Of a DNA stretch of 64,000 nt, positions 37,594-49,879 are shown piece by piece; position 1 is the stretch's first letter; every line of letters starts with the position of its first letter. Source of the DNA: Trichoplusia ni (taxonomy: Eukaryota; Arthropoda; Insecta; Lepidoptera; Noctuidae); assembly GCF_003590095.1 (NCBI RefSeq), contig NC_039483.1, positions 14,880,001 to 14,944,000 of the forward strand, in the 5' to 3' direction. The notes below the pieces were generated by a model. It ran no database searches and was not told where the DNA came from. It saw nothing but the letters and a program-made list of their open reading frames with translations. A program made the position numbers and the translations under genes.

Positions 37594-38582
37594 CACGAAT
37601 GGGATTTCCCAAGAACGCTTAATTAAGTTCTTGCTTGTGAAAATGCAATACTCTGCTACTATGCTTAATGTAGTGCATTTTATTTCCAAGACTTCTTCTT
37701 TCTTCGCCTTTACTAGCTCGAAGCAATCTATTATCCAGATCATATTTAGAGGCTACGATCTCTCAAATAACTTTATCCTTCAAAGTATCAATATCTTGAA
37801 CATTGAGTAATGTTTTTGTCTCGTGAACATTATTAGACGCAGTTCCGAAAGGGTATTCAGGGTTCGTATATCTTCTACGGGCTTAACCTAGGACCGGTAT
37901 CCCTCAGTAATTGGGTTGCGACGGTCGAATGGCAAGCGATCTGTTTAAATAATATTAAGACGAAACTGGATAGCTATACATAGCTATACCTATAGTTGTT
38001 GATGGATTATCTGGGGACTTAACGATGAATAGGATGATGAACCTTGGTTTTTAAAGGCTGTAGATTTTCACTGTTAAACCAGAGGATTAATAATTATAAT
38101 TGCGTGTGCCATTTAGGCTTCCACAATATGCTAAGAAAAAAATGTTTTTCATTCTGTTTAGCAAAAATTATACAACCTAAATTTTGAGTCATTATAAACA
38201 TTACTCCTATTACTTCATTTGTGAAATGTAGATATTGAGGAAAACTTTTGCGTACATTGTTTTAGCATGAAAAATTAGATCATCAATAAATCATGATTTA
38301 AATAACAAATCATCGAAAATAGGGTTGTATGCTAGTGCGAACTCATAAACAACTAATTTGGAAGGTCACATTAGGATAATCGATAGTACCCAAGTACTTG
38401 GAAGCGGGGCGTCGAAAACGTGAAATTAAAAAACTTCGTCCAGAAAGTAGATCAATGGAGAACAGATCACAGGCGTTGACATTACCCTTAAACTTATGAA
38501 ATTGAACGAAATGTCAATGTCAGTTGACAGTGAAACTTCGGCTGCCGGCCATAGTACATTTAAGAAATAATTTATATATTAA
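37594..38582. other. Stretch with no gene seen
   Basis: No open frame of note. The moderately GC-rich parts around 37840-37940 are unassigned. Confidence 0.4.
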
Positions 38583-38790
38583 CTAGCTGTTGCCCGCGCC
38601 TTCATCCGTGGTTTAGATAGTTGGGAAGGTAATAGATAAAAAAATGCAAGAAAGCAACATTGCGACTATAAATTGAGATGTCAGCTATCCTATATTTCAA
38701 GTTGGCTCAAGCTGTGAGCCAACTTTGACAGGGTGCGCAAATTTGATCGTATATCGGGAAAGTTGTTCAGGAGTCCATCGCGGTTAAACT
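38583..38790 (-). mobile_element. Short Helitron of a second subfamily, 5' end unclear
   Basis: The plus strand starts CTAGCTGTTGCCCGCGCCTT (reverse complement of a Helitron 3' end) after a host A. Inside it reads CTATCCTATATTTCAAGTTG and ends near GGAGTCCATCGCGG, unlike the interior of the 19907/20851 pair. Confidence 0.65.
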
Positions 38791-38835
38791 TGATTTTCAT
38801 GATTCAGTTTTGCAATTTTCTTTATTAGCCGAGTT

Positions 38836-38950
38836 GTTGGGGTCACCACGGCAAAATCTACCTTGCACGACGTGCCACGGGTTCGATCATAGCGTAGGAC
38901 AAGCATCTGTAGCCTGAGTCTTTGCGCACATGTCTTGAATGTTTTTTAAA
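38836..38950 (+). repeat. tRNA-derived SINE fragment
   Basis: GGGTTCGATCATAGCGTAGG (B box) is followed by ACAAGCATCTGTAGCC and TGAGTCTTTGCGCACATGTC, the order seen at 23300 and 26806. It lies directly beside the Helitron at 38583. Confidence 0.55.
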
Positions 38951-39814
38951 CTCCCGGCGAGATAAGCATTATATTCCATAATGAAAAAATGTTTGTACGT
39001 TTATAAGTACTTGAAAAAAGTCACCTTGGTACGGCCAATACGACAGTCATATCGTTTTAAAGTAATTTAAAGTAAGGCAAAGGTTTATTACGTAAAAGGT
39101 CATTATGAAATATAGCTTTCACTTGATATTCAAATTAAAGTAATTACTACATATTTCATACGTGTCATAAAATATTATGGTCAGTTTTAATACAATTTTG
39201 TATTTTAAATGAAAAGTCCAATCGATTTAGGTTATCGAGATATTATCATAATTGATTTATATAAAAAATATATTACTCGAATTCAATGTGAAATTAAAAA
39301 AAACGCCTGTTTTTTTTTCATTTTTGAGCGAGATTAATGATATTTTGTTACCTAACCTTTACACTATTATTAAATATACTGACTAGAACCATAAATTAAA
39401 ATAACAAACAGTCCCCTTTGATATGACATTCATTTTACAAAAAAGCTTACATACCACGTCTGATCTATCAACAATACAAAAATAAATAAACGATATTCTT
39501 AAAAGATCTAATAAATATTACACAGTATATAAAAATATGACTAACTCTTTGACATGCGACGAAAAGCAAAGTGGCTTATATAAAAGATTTTCTGGTCTAT
39601 GACAAGTTTATATAATAACTGAAAAAAGCACTTGTCATCGGCTGTATGATCTTTACATAATATTTGCGGTTTCCGCGTAATGTCAGTCTCATGATTATGT
39701 GGCATTAACAACAAAAAATAAACTTTAGACTTCATGTAACAGAGCTTCATTTTGGACATTCATAACTTAATTCTGCCTAATTGATATTTAGTGCTAAGAA
39801 TTTGGAAAAACCAC
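38951..39814. other. Stretch with no gene seen
   Basis: AT-rich; the 72-codon minus-strand frame at 39541-39759 has no motif. Confidence 0.4.
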
Positions 39815-39915
39815 TTGGGTGGGTTTCAGTCATTCAGTAGGAGTCTGTGAGTCCCTTCAACCCAACCCAAAATAGAACGAGTCATTTGATGATAACCCAT
39901 CCGAAAAAAAAGTAG
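39815..39915 (+). repeat. 3' half of a SINE related to 35545-35800
   Basis: It carries CAACCCAACCCAAAATAGAA, TTTGATGATAACCCATCCG and an A run, matching the 3' region of the 35545 copy. Confidence 0.5.
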
Positions 39916-40290
39916 CTCTTGACTTGACAATGTCAACAGTTCCTTTATCAGAAATCCCCTGACACTTTGTTCCTAATGACGAACTCATAAGTAATCTCCC
40001 ATTTTTCTTGTTATAAAAATAATAATGCAAACAGAAATACTCAAGAGATTTACCACGAGATCTCTTAAAAAAAGCGCTTCAAATATACAAACAACATTCT
40101 AAATCATCATCAAACTACAAATAAAACATATATTCTGATACAATAAACTATTCACCCGAACGAACAATGTTAGTTCAAGATCATATTTTACAGCTCTCGA
40201 AATATTTTAGATAGTTCAACTGCTATTAACACCTTTAAATCCATCTCAAACAGAAATAACGCTGAATTAATCCGTAGATATTATTCAATT
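39916..40290. other. Stretch with no gene seen
   Basis: AT-rich unique sequence without features. Confidence 0.35.
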
Positions 40291-40390
40291 TGCAATACAT
40301 TGCTGACAAAGTTGGATCATTTTTCATTACAAAGCTGCACAGCCCCGCAATGTATTGCAACGAGCATTATTTCTCGCATCGTCGAAATGA
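40291..40390. repeat. Decayed MITE-like repeat related to 61857-62001
   Basis: It shares the segment GCAATGTATTGCAA followed by TATTTCTCGCATCGT with the MITE at 61857. The opposing arm GCAATACATTGC at 40302-40313 makes the interior partly palindromic. The frame 40300-40629 begins inside it and is treated as a by-product. Confidence 0.45.
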
Positions 40391-42064
40391 GGTTTAGAAA
40401 AAATAGAATCGATTTTAGTTCTATATTCCAGTCTTATGAAAGCACTCGACGTTCCATTCTGCGCTGGCGCCGCTATGACGTCACACGGAAAACAGACCGT
40501 AGCACTCTATTTATTAGTTGTGTAATATATCAGAAGACTTTTAGACCGGATACAATATTTCGAATGGTAATAGTAAATGATTTTATTCTGATTATATTAA
40601 TGTTGATGATAATCAAAGAGACGTTTTAAGATAAGTGCTGTTGTGAGATAAATTATGGTGATTTTCTTTTGAGGTTGTTAGAGGCGTTGTAGACGACGCA
40701 GAATCAAATTTATAGTTCTCAACTGTTTGCAATTACTATTTCCTTACTTCCTCTATACTTTTGTGATATTTATATTAGAGAGGTAGTGATTTATTTTTCT
40801 TCGGTTTTGAGTCAAAAAAAAATATTTCCCTTCTACGAAAAACTTAACGTTAAAAATACCATTGGCAATTTTTGGCTCATTTAGATCACTTTAATCATAT
40901 GAAATTAATTAATTAAAATTGTGTATTTATTTAGAGACGTCGCTTATATGCTAGATAGAACGAACAACCACAGCCGATAACAAAATAAATTAAAATCCTT
41001 ATCTTTCGCTTACCTTCAAATTTCTTGGCTTAAAAGACGCTATCAGCGGTTTATCATTAAACGCGAAATTAAACGGATATTACAAAAGTATGCCTCGAGA
41101 GAGGTGGAATTATTTATTTAAAAAACCGTCATTTTTCTACACAGACTAAGGCGTCGTATAAACTGGCAACGATTGTACCCAAAAACATTAAGCGTTCTTG
41201 CCGTGATATAGGCCTAATACGTATGGCATACTCCAGTTAATCTTGGCTGTCTATTTGGTCTTAAAAAACAAATCCAACTCGCACTTAACCGATTTTCTTC
41301 GTTGTTAATTATAGTTAAACCCAATAAAAAATAAGGCGCCAAAATATAGTAGTCTGTATTAAAATATAACATATATTTCTCGTAGACAAGTAAGAACAAA
41401 CACTTTATAAGGGCGCGTTCACATGTCGCTAAAGATAACGTCTCAATTTATCGCCCGGACGGGATTCCGATTTACATTTAAAAATGGAACTCATTTTATA
41501 TAGTGTCGTTTTCCCTTGGTATCGAGCTTTTCTTTATAAGTGGCCTGATGTAGATTGTGTGATAAAATAAATGTGTCTTAAAAGACTGAGATGTTGGGAT
41601 TTTTTAATTCTTGAATTTTATTTGTTTGTATTTTTTGTTGTATTCTTTTAACTTAGGTAAAATAAATAGTTGGTAGATGTGATTTTAGAATTTAGGATTA
41701 TTTTACCTCTCATTTTAATTGTTGTTTTACATGGATGATGCAAAACGATTTAATTTAAAACCTCCTTTTCAATTCCATTCCAGTTTTATGAATCTAACCT
41801 CAAGAGTGCCTCAATAACTTAAATGTAACATATAAATATCGTTAACTTTTTAATATTTATTTAACAAAAATACATACAATAATATAAAAACCACAAAATC
41901 GCCAAACCTTAAACCAATTTCTTAGCGATGACAGCTCTCACTCTGAAAAAAACTAACATGTCTACTGTTTATCTAGCCATTTTTTCCGCCACATCACACC
42001 CTACAACCCTAAGTCTAACCCTCTTCAAGAACATAAAATTCAGGGCCAAAAAAAACATCAATTT
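40391..42064. other. Stretch with no gene seen
   Basis: A fragment reading CCAACTCGCACTTAACCG at about 41275 is a reverse piece of the GGTTCCGT repeat family. Otherwise AT-rich and unique. Confidence 0.35.
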
Positions 42065-42265
42065 GTCAGACACATCAAATGTATCGCCTCCTTAACGTAA
42101 CATTGACCGCGAAATCGAATGTTTATCGCGAACGGATCGTAATTGAACGTTCGCGCGTCATTCTGACGTTCGCGTCGCACGGAATCGCGATGCAGACGGA
42201 TTTTCGTGATCCGCTATTAAAGTCACGGAACGGATGCCCGGACACGGAGTTTATTGAGAGCTTCG
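42065..42265. other. CpG-dense block, possible regulatory element
   Basis: By my count there are about 27 CpG dinucleotides in roughly 160 bases (42085-42260), far above its AT-rich surroundings. AACGTTCGCGCG and GACGTTCGCGTCG repeat a core, and ATCGCGAACGGATCG is near its inverse. A 106-codon frame (42079-42399) crosses it without a recognised motif. It could be a promoter-like island, an enhancer or an old GC-rich insertion. Confidence 0.35.
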
Positions 42266-43397
42266 TTATTTTTAGAATATTTTGTGAACCCGAATTTTTA
42301 CTAAGCTCAGTAACTGGAATTTTAATACCCTTAAACCAACCGTTGTTGAGTTTGCATCAATTTAAAAAAAGGTTTTTACACAAGTACCTATCAATTTAGT
42401 AACGAAAATAGCAAGTATTATATCAAACTTACTATTATGACATGACATGACGTACATTTTAATACACGAACAGTTCTCCCTTTTTTGGACACAAGTTTGT
42501 GTTCAGTTTTGACAATTGACTACTGAAGCCAAGTACAAAGAAATAAGTATCAATAGTTTGTACCTTACAAAAATTAGAAAATAATGTTCATAATATAACC
42601 TACAACTATAAACCTTCATATTCAGCTAGCTATTGACACGCCTATTTATACCCGAGTCTTTCGATGTAGCTATGTTGCGAAGATATACAAATGTTCCAGT
42701 CGTGTGTGTTCAACCCTGTCTTGTTTTGAGATGAAAGACATTTAACATAGAGGCCGGGAGAAAATTGGGTATAAGATCGTATAGTGCGCACTATTCCTGT
42801 CTGGGTTCGATGTAAATTGTCTTTAAAGTTACTATTTAATTTACGTAGTATTGAAAGAAAAAGCACAATAATGCTCAATATACGTATATATTGCTACTAT
42901 ACAAATAAATTAACAGAAAAGAATCTGCAACTCGTTAGTACTCCTGACTAAATGCACACGTCACGATTTCGTTTTTTTATTTAAAGAGTTTTAGAGCCCT
43001 GTCTGTCGCTTTTCTATTCTTTATAGATATCACGTTTATGCCATAAAACTTACTTAAGGACTAACAGACAATTATTGCTCAGCAACAGTTTTCCGTGTAC
43101 TTAACACGAAAAAAAATAATTTAAAAATCCTTTAAAATGACATGATAAAACAAGACCACATCATTTAAACAAGCAAAACTGAATTATCGACTGCACTTCG
43201 TTCACAAATTTATGAAACAGTGTCTCCATAATTTTAACTCATTTATTCAGAGCCAATTAAGTGTGTCCAATACAGGTCGCAATTTCAATCATGTCAGTTT
43301 GTCTATAAACTGCTTTTGATACGCTTTTTGCGATGTATTTCAAGGTTTTCATAATGGCAACCAATTCTTGTATTAAGATGAAAATTTTGAGGGATTA
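42266..43397. other. Stretch with no gene seen
   Basis: AT-rich; short frames only. Confidence 0.4.
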
Positions 43398-43475
43398 TTA
43401 GGGTTCCAAAGGTTATAAATGAAACTCTATTACTAAGGCTCGATTTTCACAAAAAGTCTGCCTGATATTGCTAGC
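43398..43475 (-). repeat. GGTTCCGT/TTTACCC repeat fragment
   Basis: AGGGTTCCAAAGG, then CTCTATTACTAAGGCTCG and AAAAGTCTGCCTGATATTG, match the reverse-orientation start of the family. It is cut short 16 bases before the Helitron at 43492. Confidence 0.5.
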
Positions 43476-43491
43476 GACATAAGACTAAAAA

Positions 43492-43695
43492 TTAGCTGTT
43501 GCCCACGATCCCGCCCGCAACAAATGGGTAATGATCCCACGGGAACATAAAATTCTGATAGAAACTATCCTATTTGTAAATCAAGGTTATAAACTATTTG
43601 TGTACCAAGTTTTATCTAAAACTGTTCAGTAGTTTTTGCGTGAAAGAGGAACAAATATCTATACATGCAAACTTACGCGTTTATAATTAGTAGGA
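43492..43695 (-). mobile_element. Short Helitron, third subfamily, about 204 bp
   Basis: On the minus strand it begins TCCTACTAATTATAAACGCG and ends GTGGGCAACAGCTAA, where the usual CTAG has become CTAA. The interior includes CTATCCTATTTGTAAATCAA and ACCAAGTTTTATCTAAAACT, typical of lepidopteran short Helitrons. Confidence 0.7.
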
Positions 43696-43738
43696 AAAAA
43701 ATTAAGGTTCAAGAACGGTTGCGTACTACCAGTTTTTC

Positions 43739-43860
43739 TTTTCAATCGCGAGATAACTTTTATTCGATGAATATGTTTGACGTATTGACAGCTTTTGTAT
43801 GGAAAATATGTCAAACGGCCATATTAATTCCTCAGATAAAAGTTATCTGACGATTGAAAA
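43739..43860. mobile_element. MITE-like palindromic element with 24-bp terminal inverted repeats
   Basis: Left arm 43739-43762 starts TTTTCAATCGCGAGATAACT. It pairs with right arm 43837-43860 at 22 of 24 positions. The interior is also partly self-complementary (TATGTTTGAC against GTCAAACGG). There is no coding sequence, so an outside transposase would be needed. The frame 43665-43850 is a by-product. Confidence 0.75.
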
Positions 43861-43868
43861 ATCGGGCC

Positions 43869-45220
43869 TTAATTGAATATTCTATTACAGTTTCTAGGTG
43901 TATGATAGAGATGTAAGAATAGAATGGACTACTTTACAAGGAATTTCAATTACCTCAAGGTAAAAGGAAATTGATCTCATCGCAGGGTGCTATTGTACAG
44001 CTGAGGAATAGTTTCAACTCGACATCATCTATGCTAATACTACGGTACTGCTTACTATTTAAACCTAAAGAGTTTTTAAAAATGTATGTAAAAAAATATG
44101 TTGACAAAAAGAAAATACGTGGGTGTTATAAAACCTTCTAGAATAAAAAATTATAACAGTCCGCTAAACCATTCAAGCGATCTAAAAAGGTGATATACAC
44201 CAACGCAAAAACACAAGTTATTAATCATGAAGTAGGTACATATGTAAGAATTAATTATGATACATACATTTGCCAAAATTATAACAATAAAATAAAACAC
44301 CCCTCACGGGTATAAGCCGTTTCAGGTGAAAGCAAATCCTTTGAACAACTGGTAATAATCCATGTCTATGATAACTGCCCATTTTGTGTCAAGAATACGT
44401 TTTTTTATATAATTAATTCAGGTCGTTTAAATTTTTGCGCCCTTAAGGAATTTCATTATAAAAATATAACGGAGATGAAATGAAAACATTGCTTAAAATT
44501 TTCGAATGATTTACTTATTTTATTTAATAACTTTTCATGTTTTGAATGTATGAAGAGAGTTGAATAGATCTTATAGATCGCTACCGGACAAACAAAAAAA
44601 AAATATTGTAGGTCGCTAAATATCGTATCGTATACTGAAGAATAAAAATGTTCTCATTAGACAAAAACAAAACGAATGCTTGAAGAAATTTGAAATTGGA
44701 AATAGCTCCTAAAAAAAAACCTTTCTTTTTTAAATCAGTAATATTTTGTCTAAGTATTTATCTCACACACATAGCATTGATAGGTCTAATTGAGGAAGAA
44801 ATATTAATCCAAAATCATCTGTTTGAAATACTGTTCTACATAATAATACATAATACACTTTACCTAAAAAACATACAATTGAATTCAAAAACTCCGTCTT
44901 TCTAACGTCGGTTATAAACATGCTCATCTAATACCGATTCATCCACACACTGTATTTACGAGATCTAACAACAACAACATGCACGCAACACATCTGGCAA
45001 ACGACATACTTTTCCGTAATCTGAAAATGATTAATTTTTCCGGTTTACGCGTTTGTGTTTATTATAATGACACTGAAATGAATATATATATGATGTAAAA
45101 AGTTTGTTTTTCATGCGATCCCTGAGTATATGAATATTATCTACTAATAAATAACAATGAAACAGGCCTTTTTAATTGATATACAGTTACTGATTCCTGA
45201 ATTTAAAAAAGCTAATTAAA
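43869..45220. other. Stretch with no gene seen
   Basis: AT-rich; the 71-codon frame at 44690-44905 lacks motifs. Confidence 0.4.
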
Positions 45221-45475
45221 AACTGGTCAACTGCGAGTTCGAATCGACACCTCTCACTGAAAAAGAGGGTTCTGTGCATAAGGGCTGAAGGAAAAAGTTG
45301 GTCATAAAACCAATACTATAGTAACCACTGCTAAGCCTTGATTTTGTTTCAATACATGCCTACATCATCAATGAAAGTACCAAGTATGTCGATAAATGAT
45401 ACGATAAAGCCTGGTAACAAACGGTCAGACAGTGGAGCCTCAGAAGGATGGTGTTTTACTCTTAGGGTTCAATAA
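45221..45475 (+). repeat. GGTTCCGT-family repeat, decayed full-length copy
   Basis: The start CAACTGCGAGTTCGAATCG and AGAGGGTTCTGTGCATAAG correspond to the 5' half. GGTCAGACAGTGGAGCCTCA and CTTAGGGTTCAATAAAAAT correspond to the 3' half. The middle is strongly diverged. Confidence 0.45.
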
Positions 45476-46028
45476 AAATACATCTTTATAAAGGTCAAAT
45501 AAAATAAAATGCATTTTATAGTAATTAAGTAAAGGCAAAGTGCATCGGAGCGTCAATAATCTTTTCTTCAAACTGCTCTAGTGAGAAATAGCCCTCATTT
45601 TATATTTCCTTCATAATTATAATTTCCTCTTTCTTCAAACTCACCAAATAAAACATGAAACCGGCCAGAATTGTTCTCATTTCCACCTTCACGTTATCAC
45701 CGTAAATTTATGAGTGTTACATGAGAAAGTTTCTGTCAGCGTCAGGGGTGCCCAACGTTTCGGGTGTACGTTATTCATAGCGTTGCTTTTTGTTTTATCT
45801 CAAAAGATAACAATAACGTAGTTAATTTTGTAGGCATTGAATTTTTTTTGGTTTATCCAAAGGTTTGTGATCTATGGTAAATAGCTTTTCCTTAAGGTAC
45901 GTTAAATTCAGTTACCTTGTTTTAATTGCATTTGTTAATCGTTAACTCATTTAGATGGATAGGTTGCATATTAAATTCCATGTAGGTGCTTTCAAAATGT
46001 CTTTCCCATGAACAAAAACAGGCATAGG
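45476..46028. other. Stretch with no gene seen
   Basis: AT-rich; nothing recognised. Confidence 0.35.
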
Positions 46029-46415
46029 CTATCTACTATTAAAAAAAAATAGGAACTTTTCGTAGGAACCGTTTTTGTGTTTAGACTTAAGATGACACTT
46101 GTATAACTTCGTTGAACAACAGAAAAAAGTTATAATGAAAAGCGCTTTACCAGTAAACCGCCAAATAAGACGTCTCTCACAACTTTTTAAGGTTTCCAAA
46201 GCATATCTTAGTTTTCCAATTTCCAGATTATTTATCTGAAACTTTTCCTTTAAAAGAAATCTAGAACTGTGTTGATTAGCATCAATCTCTTCTGTTAAGG
46301 AAATAGGAATGCCCTCGTTATTGTAACTAATCATAAAACCATCAGTCATTTTAAAAGAGCTTAATAATATATCTGAATTAACCCTTTCCTGATTACGTAA
46401 TGTCGTCTTGGTCAA
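46029..46415 (-). CDS. 128-codon open frame, unrecognised, probably not a gene
   Basis: This is the longest open frame outside the LINEs. The peptide has a charged first half (KMTDGFMISYNNEGIPISLT) and a short hydrophobic run (ALFIITFFCC) near residue 92. No domain, signal peptide or splice context is evident. One frame of this length is expected by chance in a window this AT-rich. A second minus-strand frame of 87 codons lies just upstream at 46543-46806 in a different phase. The pair could be an old, broken coding region, but nothing demonstrates it. Confidence 0.12.
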   Translation of the reverse strand: MTKTTLRNQERVNSDILLSSFKMTDGFMISYNNEGIPISLTEEIDANQHSSRFLLKEKFQINNLEIGKLRYALETLKSCERRLIWRFTGKALFIITFFCCSTKLYKCHLKSKHKNGSYEKFLFFFNSR

Positions 46416-47600
46416 ATTGTGACTTTTAAAGTTGAAAGGCTACAAGCATACAATATCTAGAAGGTATTTGCGTTTTAATCAAAATATGGTATTGCAATCA
46501 AAGATTCATTTGTTTTTGGAGCTGTTGTTATTTGTCATATTTTTATCTAATCAATGGAATACGTACCCTGTGGTAAGTAATTCTAGGCTGTCTATTTATA
46601 CGATCATATGTTTTGAGCGGGAAAGTGAGACTCGACTGATATACAAGTAGGTCGACTGTCCTACGTAAACACAGATTTTTTACAGACTCACTAACTGCAC
46701 GTATTTTTTCATCATTCATATTTATAGAAACTTCCTTGAATCCGTTTTCTATGACAAATATTAACGATCGCGTCACTGACGAACGTTGAAAGTGTATGAA
46801 CTTCAATCTATTTTTACAGTACTAAAATATTATATCATCAAACAAAATATTCTAAAAACCAGGAAATAAACAAACGCATGTTTCCTTTGATTTTAATGCT
46901 GAAGTATGTAATACATTTAATTTCTTGTAATGATTGTAATATTTTCGTATCAAAGGAATGAGGAATAACATTTTTGTTTTGGTGTATCTGCGTAAATAAT
47001 TAGGATGTACACGACACGCGATGTCGTAAATCTCGGAGAGATCGACCTTCAGAAGGCCTCTTACGACTGTAGCAGTTGAGAAAAGAGACAGCGCATATGA
47101 CCACGTGGTGTTGTCTCACTTTTATAATGACATAGCCAGTCTTACTTTAATAATGTGTAGGGTAAGCTCCTTTGTCCTAAACCTTTTCGTTCAAAGGTAT
47201 TTCAGTGTGTTATAATGTAATATAGCATATCGAATGTATCGGGATAATCCGACTAGTTTCGTATCTAACCGGAGTCAAATCATGAATTGACGACACAGCG
47301 GGGTCGCCAGTAAGACTCGCGATCATTAACCGCTTATGTTTTTAGTTATTAGTCAAAACTTACAATTCGTTGCACAGTGTAGGGGCTTCATGTGTTGATT
47401 TGTTGTTCTGATCCTGGAATTAAGGAAAATATGGTTAGTCTCTCATCACAAGATAATATAAGGAGCTTAAACGTTATCTGAGGTTAAAATCTACAAAAAG
47501 CAAAGGCAATAAAAGATTGATTACTATTTGGTATTGACTTATTTAGAACACTTTCATTTTCTTACTGTCTGTCAGTAGTGTCTTAAAATAATTAACAAAG
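46416..47600. other. Stretch with no supported gene
   Basis: It contains a piece around 47040-47130 (GTTGAGAAAAGAGACAGC) that resembles 54200-54290 (GTTGAAAAGAGACAATG) and is probably an old dispersed repeat. Confidence 0.35.
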
Positions 47601-47690
47601 TACTTTTCCTGCGCTGGGATCGAACCTGAACCTCATGCATACAAACCCATACATGTGGTGGCCTACACACTACACAAGAATACACATTGA
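47601..47690 (-). repeat. tRNA-like SINE fragment
   Basis: The minus strand has TGCATGAGGTTCAGGTTCGA and TCCCAGCGCAGG. GGTTCGATCCC is a consensus B box. The flank with CATGTATGGGTTTGTATGC matches the repeat at 62320-62500. No tRNA fold surrounds it. Confidence 0.5.
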
Positions 47691-48663
47691 ACAGAGAAAT
47701 ACCAAAAAATCGATCTATAATATTCTGTTCCTTTAAACGAATAACCTTCCTCCTGTCACTTAGCATTAAAACGCTGAATAACTTTTGATAAATGACATAT
47801 AACTATCAAGTGCCACCGGACTACGTGCGTGAGTCTCTGAATGTGGGTATTATACGGCGGGGGAAAAAGGGAAGGGAAAATATGCTCTTCAAATGTAAAG
47901 TGCTGACGTGGTAATGTGATCTGGACCGAGTTGTCTGAGATACTTTGAAGCTGTTATCGTAAAGATTTCGTCATTTCAATTGGGTTTTTGTCAGACTCTG
48001 TCATTGGTTGGTATCTAATGTTTTCTTTTTAAATCAAATTAGGAAAGATTCTTGAAGAATTATTGTGGTGATTGCCAAGAATAACAAAGGGCAGACTTAT
48101 TTGGAGGCAGAAAGGTAACGGCTGTAATCATATACTCGTAAGAAAGCAATTGTTCTGAACAATGGTTCAGAACCATAATATTTGAGAAAATACTGTGATG
48201 GTTTCTCGGTCAGAATTAAAAAACCTCATATTAGTGTATGATATAAAAAAAAAACTACACACTCAACAAAAATAACAACAACATTTAAAAATAGGGCATT
48301 TCTATTTTAAACCAGTGCCAACAGATGATTTGCAGCGTAATTAATTTTTATTATACGACTGACTACATTTGCATCTTTCGTCTCCCAGCAATAACCCAGT
48401 AAAGCTTGTAATCTACATAAATAATGATTTATAAACTGTTCGTCGACCTAACAAAGTAACTCTGTTACAAAGCAGGGTGGTTATTCTGCAAATAGAAATA
48501 AGGGGACCAAACAGCATTTCTTGTAGAAAAGCGATGGTGAGTTAAAAAAAAAAAGCGTTGACTTTCCTTTATAACGGTAGCAGTAGCATGTCCCTGTACT
48601 ACGAGGTTTTACATAGTACAGGGGACCTATCAGAACGCCACTCTACACCGTGTTATCTATCTA
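47691..48663. other. Stretch with no gene seen
   Basis: A short inverted repeat TTCTGAAC-AATG-GTTCAGAA lies at about 48151-48172. No coding sequence. Confidence 0.35.
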
Positions 48664-48916
48664 TCTATGTATACTAATTTAATATTTTTTTTTTAATTTG
48701 TTTGCTGGAACGCGCTAATCTGAGGAACTACTGGTCCAAATTGAAAAAATATTTTTGTGTTGAATAGACCATTCGTCGAGGAAGGCTTTAGGCTATAAAC
48801 CATCACGCCGCGACTAAAAGGAGCGAAGATACAATTCAAAATATGAAAAGAAAGGCCAGTATAAATCATAACTTATGTCTTTTACCCACGGGGACGAAGT
48901 CGCGGGCAACAGCTAG
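48664..48916 (+). mobile_element. Short Helitron, near complete, about 253 bp
   Basis: It begins TCTATGTATACTAATTTAAT after a host A and ends GTCGCGGGCAACAGCTAG before a host T. The end region CCCACGGGGACGAAGTCGCG can form a short GC stem before the CTAG, as Helitron 3' ends do. It is the opposite orientation of, and same subfamily as, 20851-21112. Confidence 0.78.
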
Positions 48917-49879
48917 TTATTACATACAATTCCTGATCAACGTGGTCGTAGACTCTCTTAGCCTTCTGCCAGTGCTTTAGTCGAAAAGGTCTAAGCTATA
49001 GGTAGAAAAATGCTGCCATAGTAGAAGCAAGATGTTGTTCTAAACTACGTACAGTAGAGTCTCCCCCTTCCTCAACAGTCACACCCTTCTTTCAAATGAT
49101 AGTAACTACGCAAAAGCAGAATAACAGTCACCCACTCATATTTCACAATTTACATTATGAAGAAGGAAAACAAAACTCAATTTAAATTTTCTAATTCAAA
49201 TTGAATTATGTCTTGAAGTTTTGCAATTCATAAACATAATAAAACTCTGCGGAACTTTGGTCTTAAAGTATTCTAAAGATTAATAGGGTTTTGAGGTCTT
49301 CCGTGTCCTACCGTCACTAGAAACCTTTAGAGTCAACCTCAGGGCTCTACAATAATAGAAAACTGAGACAATTCATAATATCTTAAAGTAGGTTTTATTC
49401 AGAAATTACTCAGCAACTAAGTTTCGATTTTAAAACAAAAGACTTACGACGAAAACTTATTCATTTTAGTGTTATTTTTAATTCTATAGTAGGGAGTGAA
49501 GGCTGAAATAAATGCTGTAATCTGTTAAAATTACAAAAATGACAAAGAATTTTCTTTAATTAATTCTCATGCTTTTTTTCTTACTCCTGTGTTTTGGCTA
49601 GTGAGTGGCATATCGTCGCAATTCATCACATAAAAATTCTTATGCTTGTCACTACTTTAAAATTTAAGTATGTTGTAGGTTTGTTAGATAGACGCCGTTT
49701 TACATTGTATGACATTGAGTTGTAAGAAAATTATGTAGTTTATTTTAGTTAAGTCGTGTAGCCCCACGACGTTGTAATAGTAGTAGTAGTTTTGAACATG
49801 ACACTGAAGATAGGTTATAGGCGTGATGAAAAATGATAAATTTTGCAATGTTAATTTTGGAAAAGCTATCTTTCAAGTG
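48917..49879. other. Stretch with no gene seen
   Basis: AT-rich; nothing recognised. Confidence 0.35.

Noticed and set aside
40300..40629. 109-codon frame
   Set aside because: It begins inside a MITE-like repeat and has no motif.
47601..47690. Possible tRNA gene because of the B box GGTTCGATCCC on the minus strand
   Set aside because: No clover-leaf is visible, and the flanks match a dispersed repeat at 62320.
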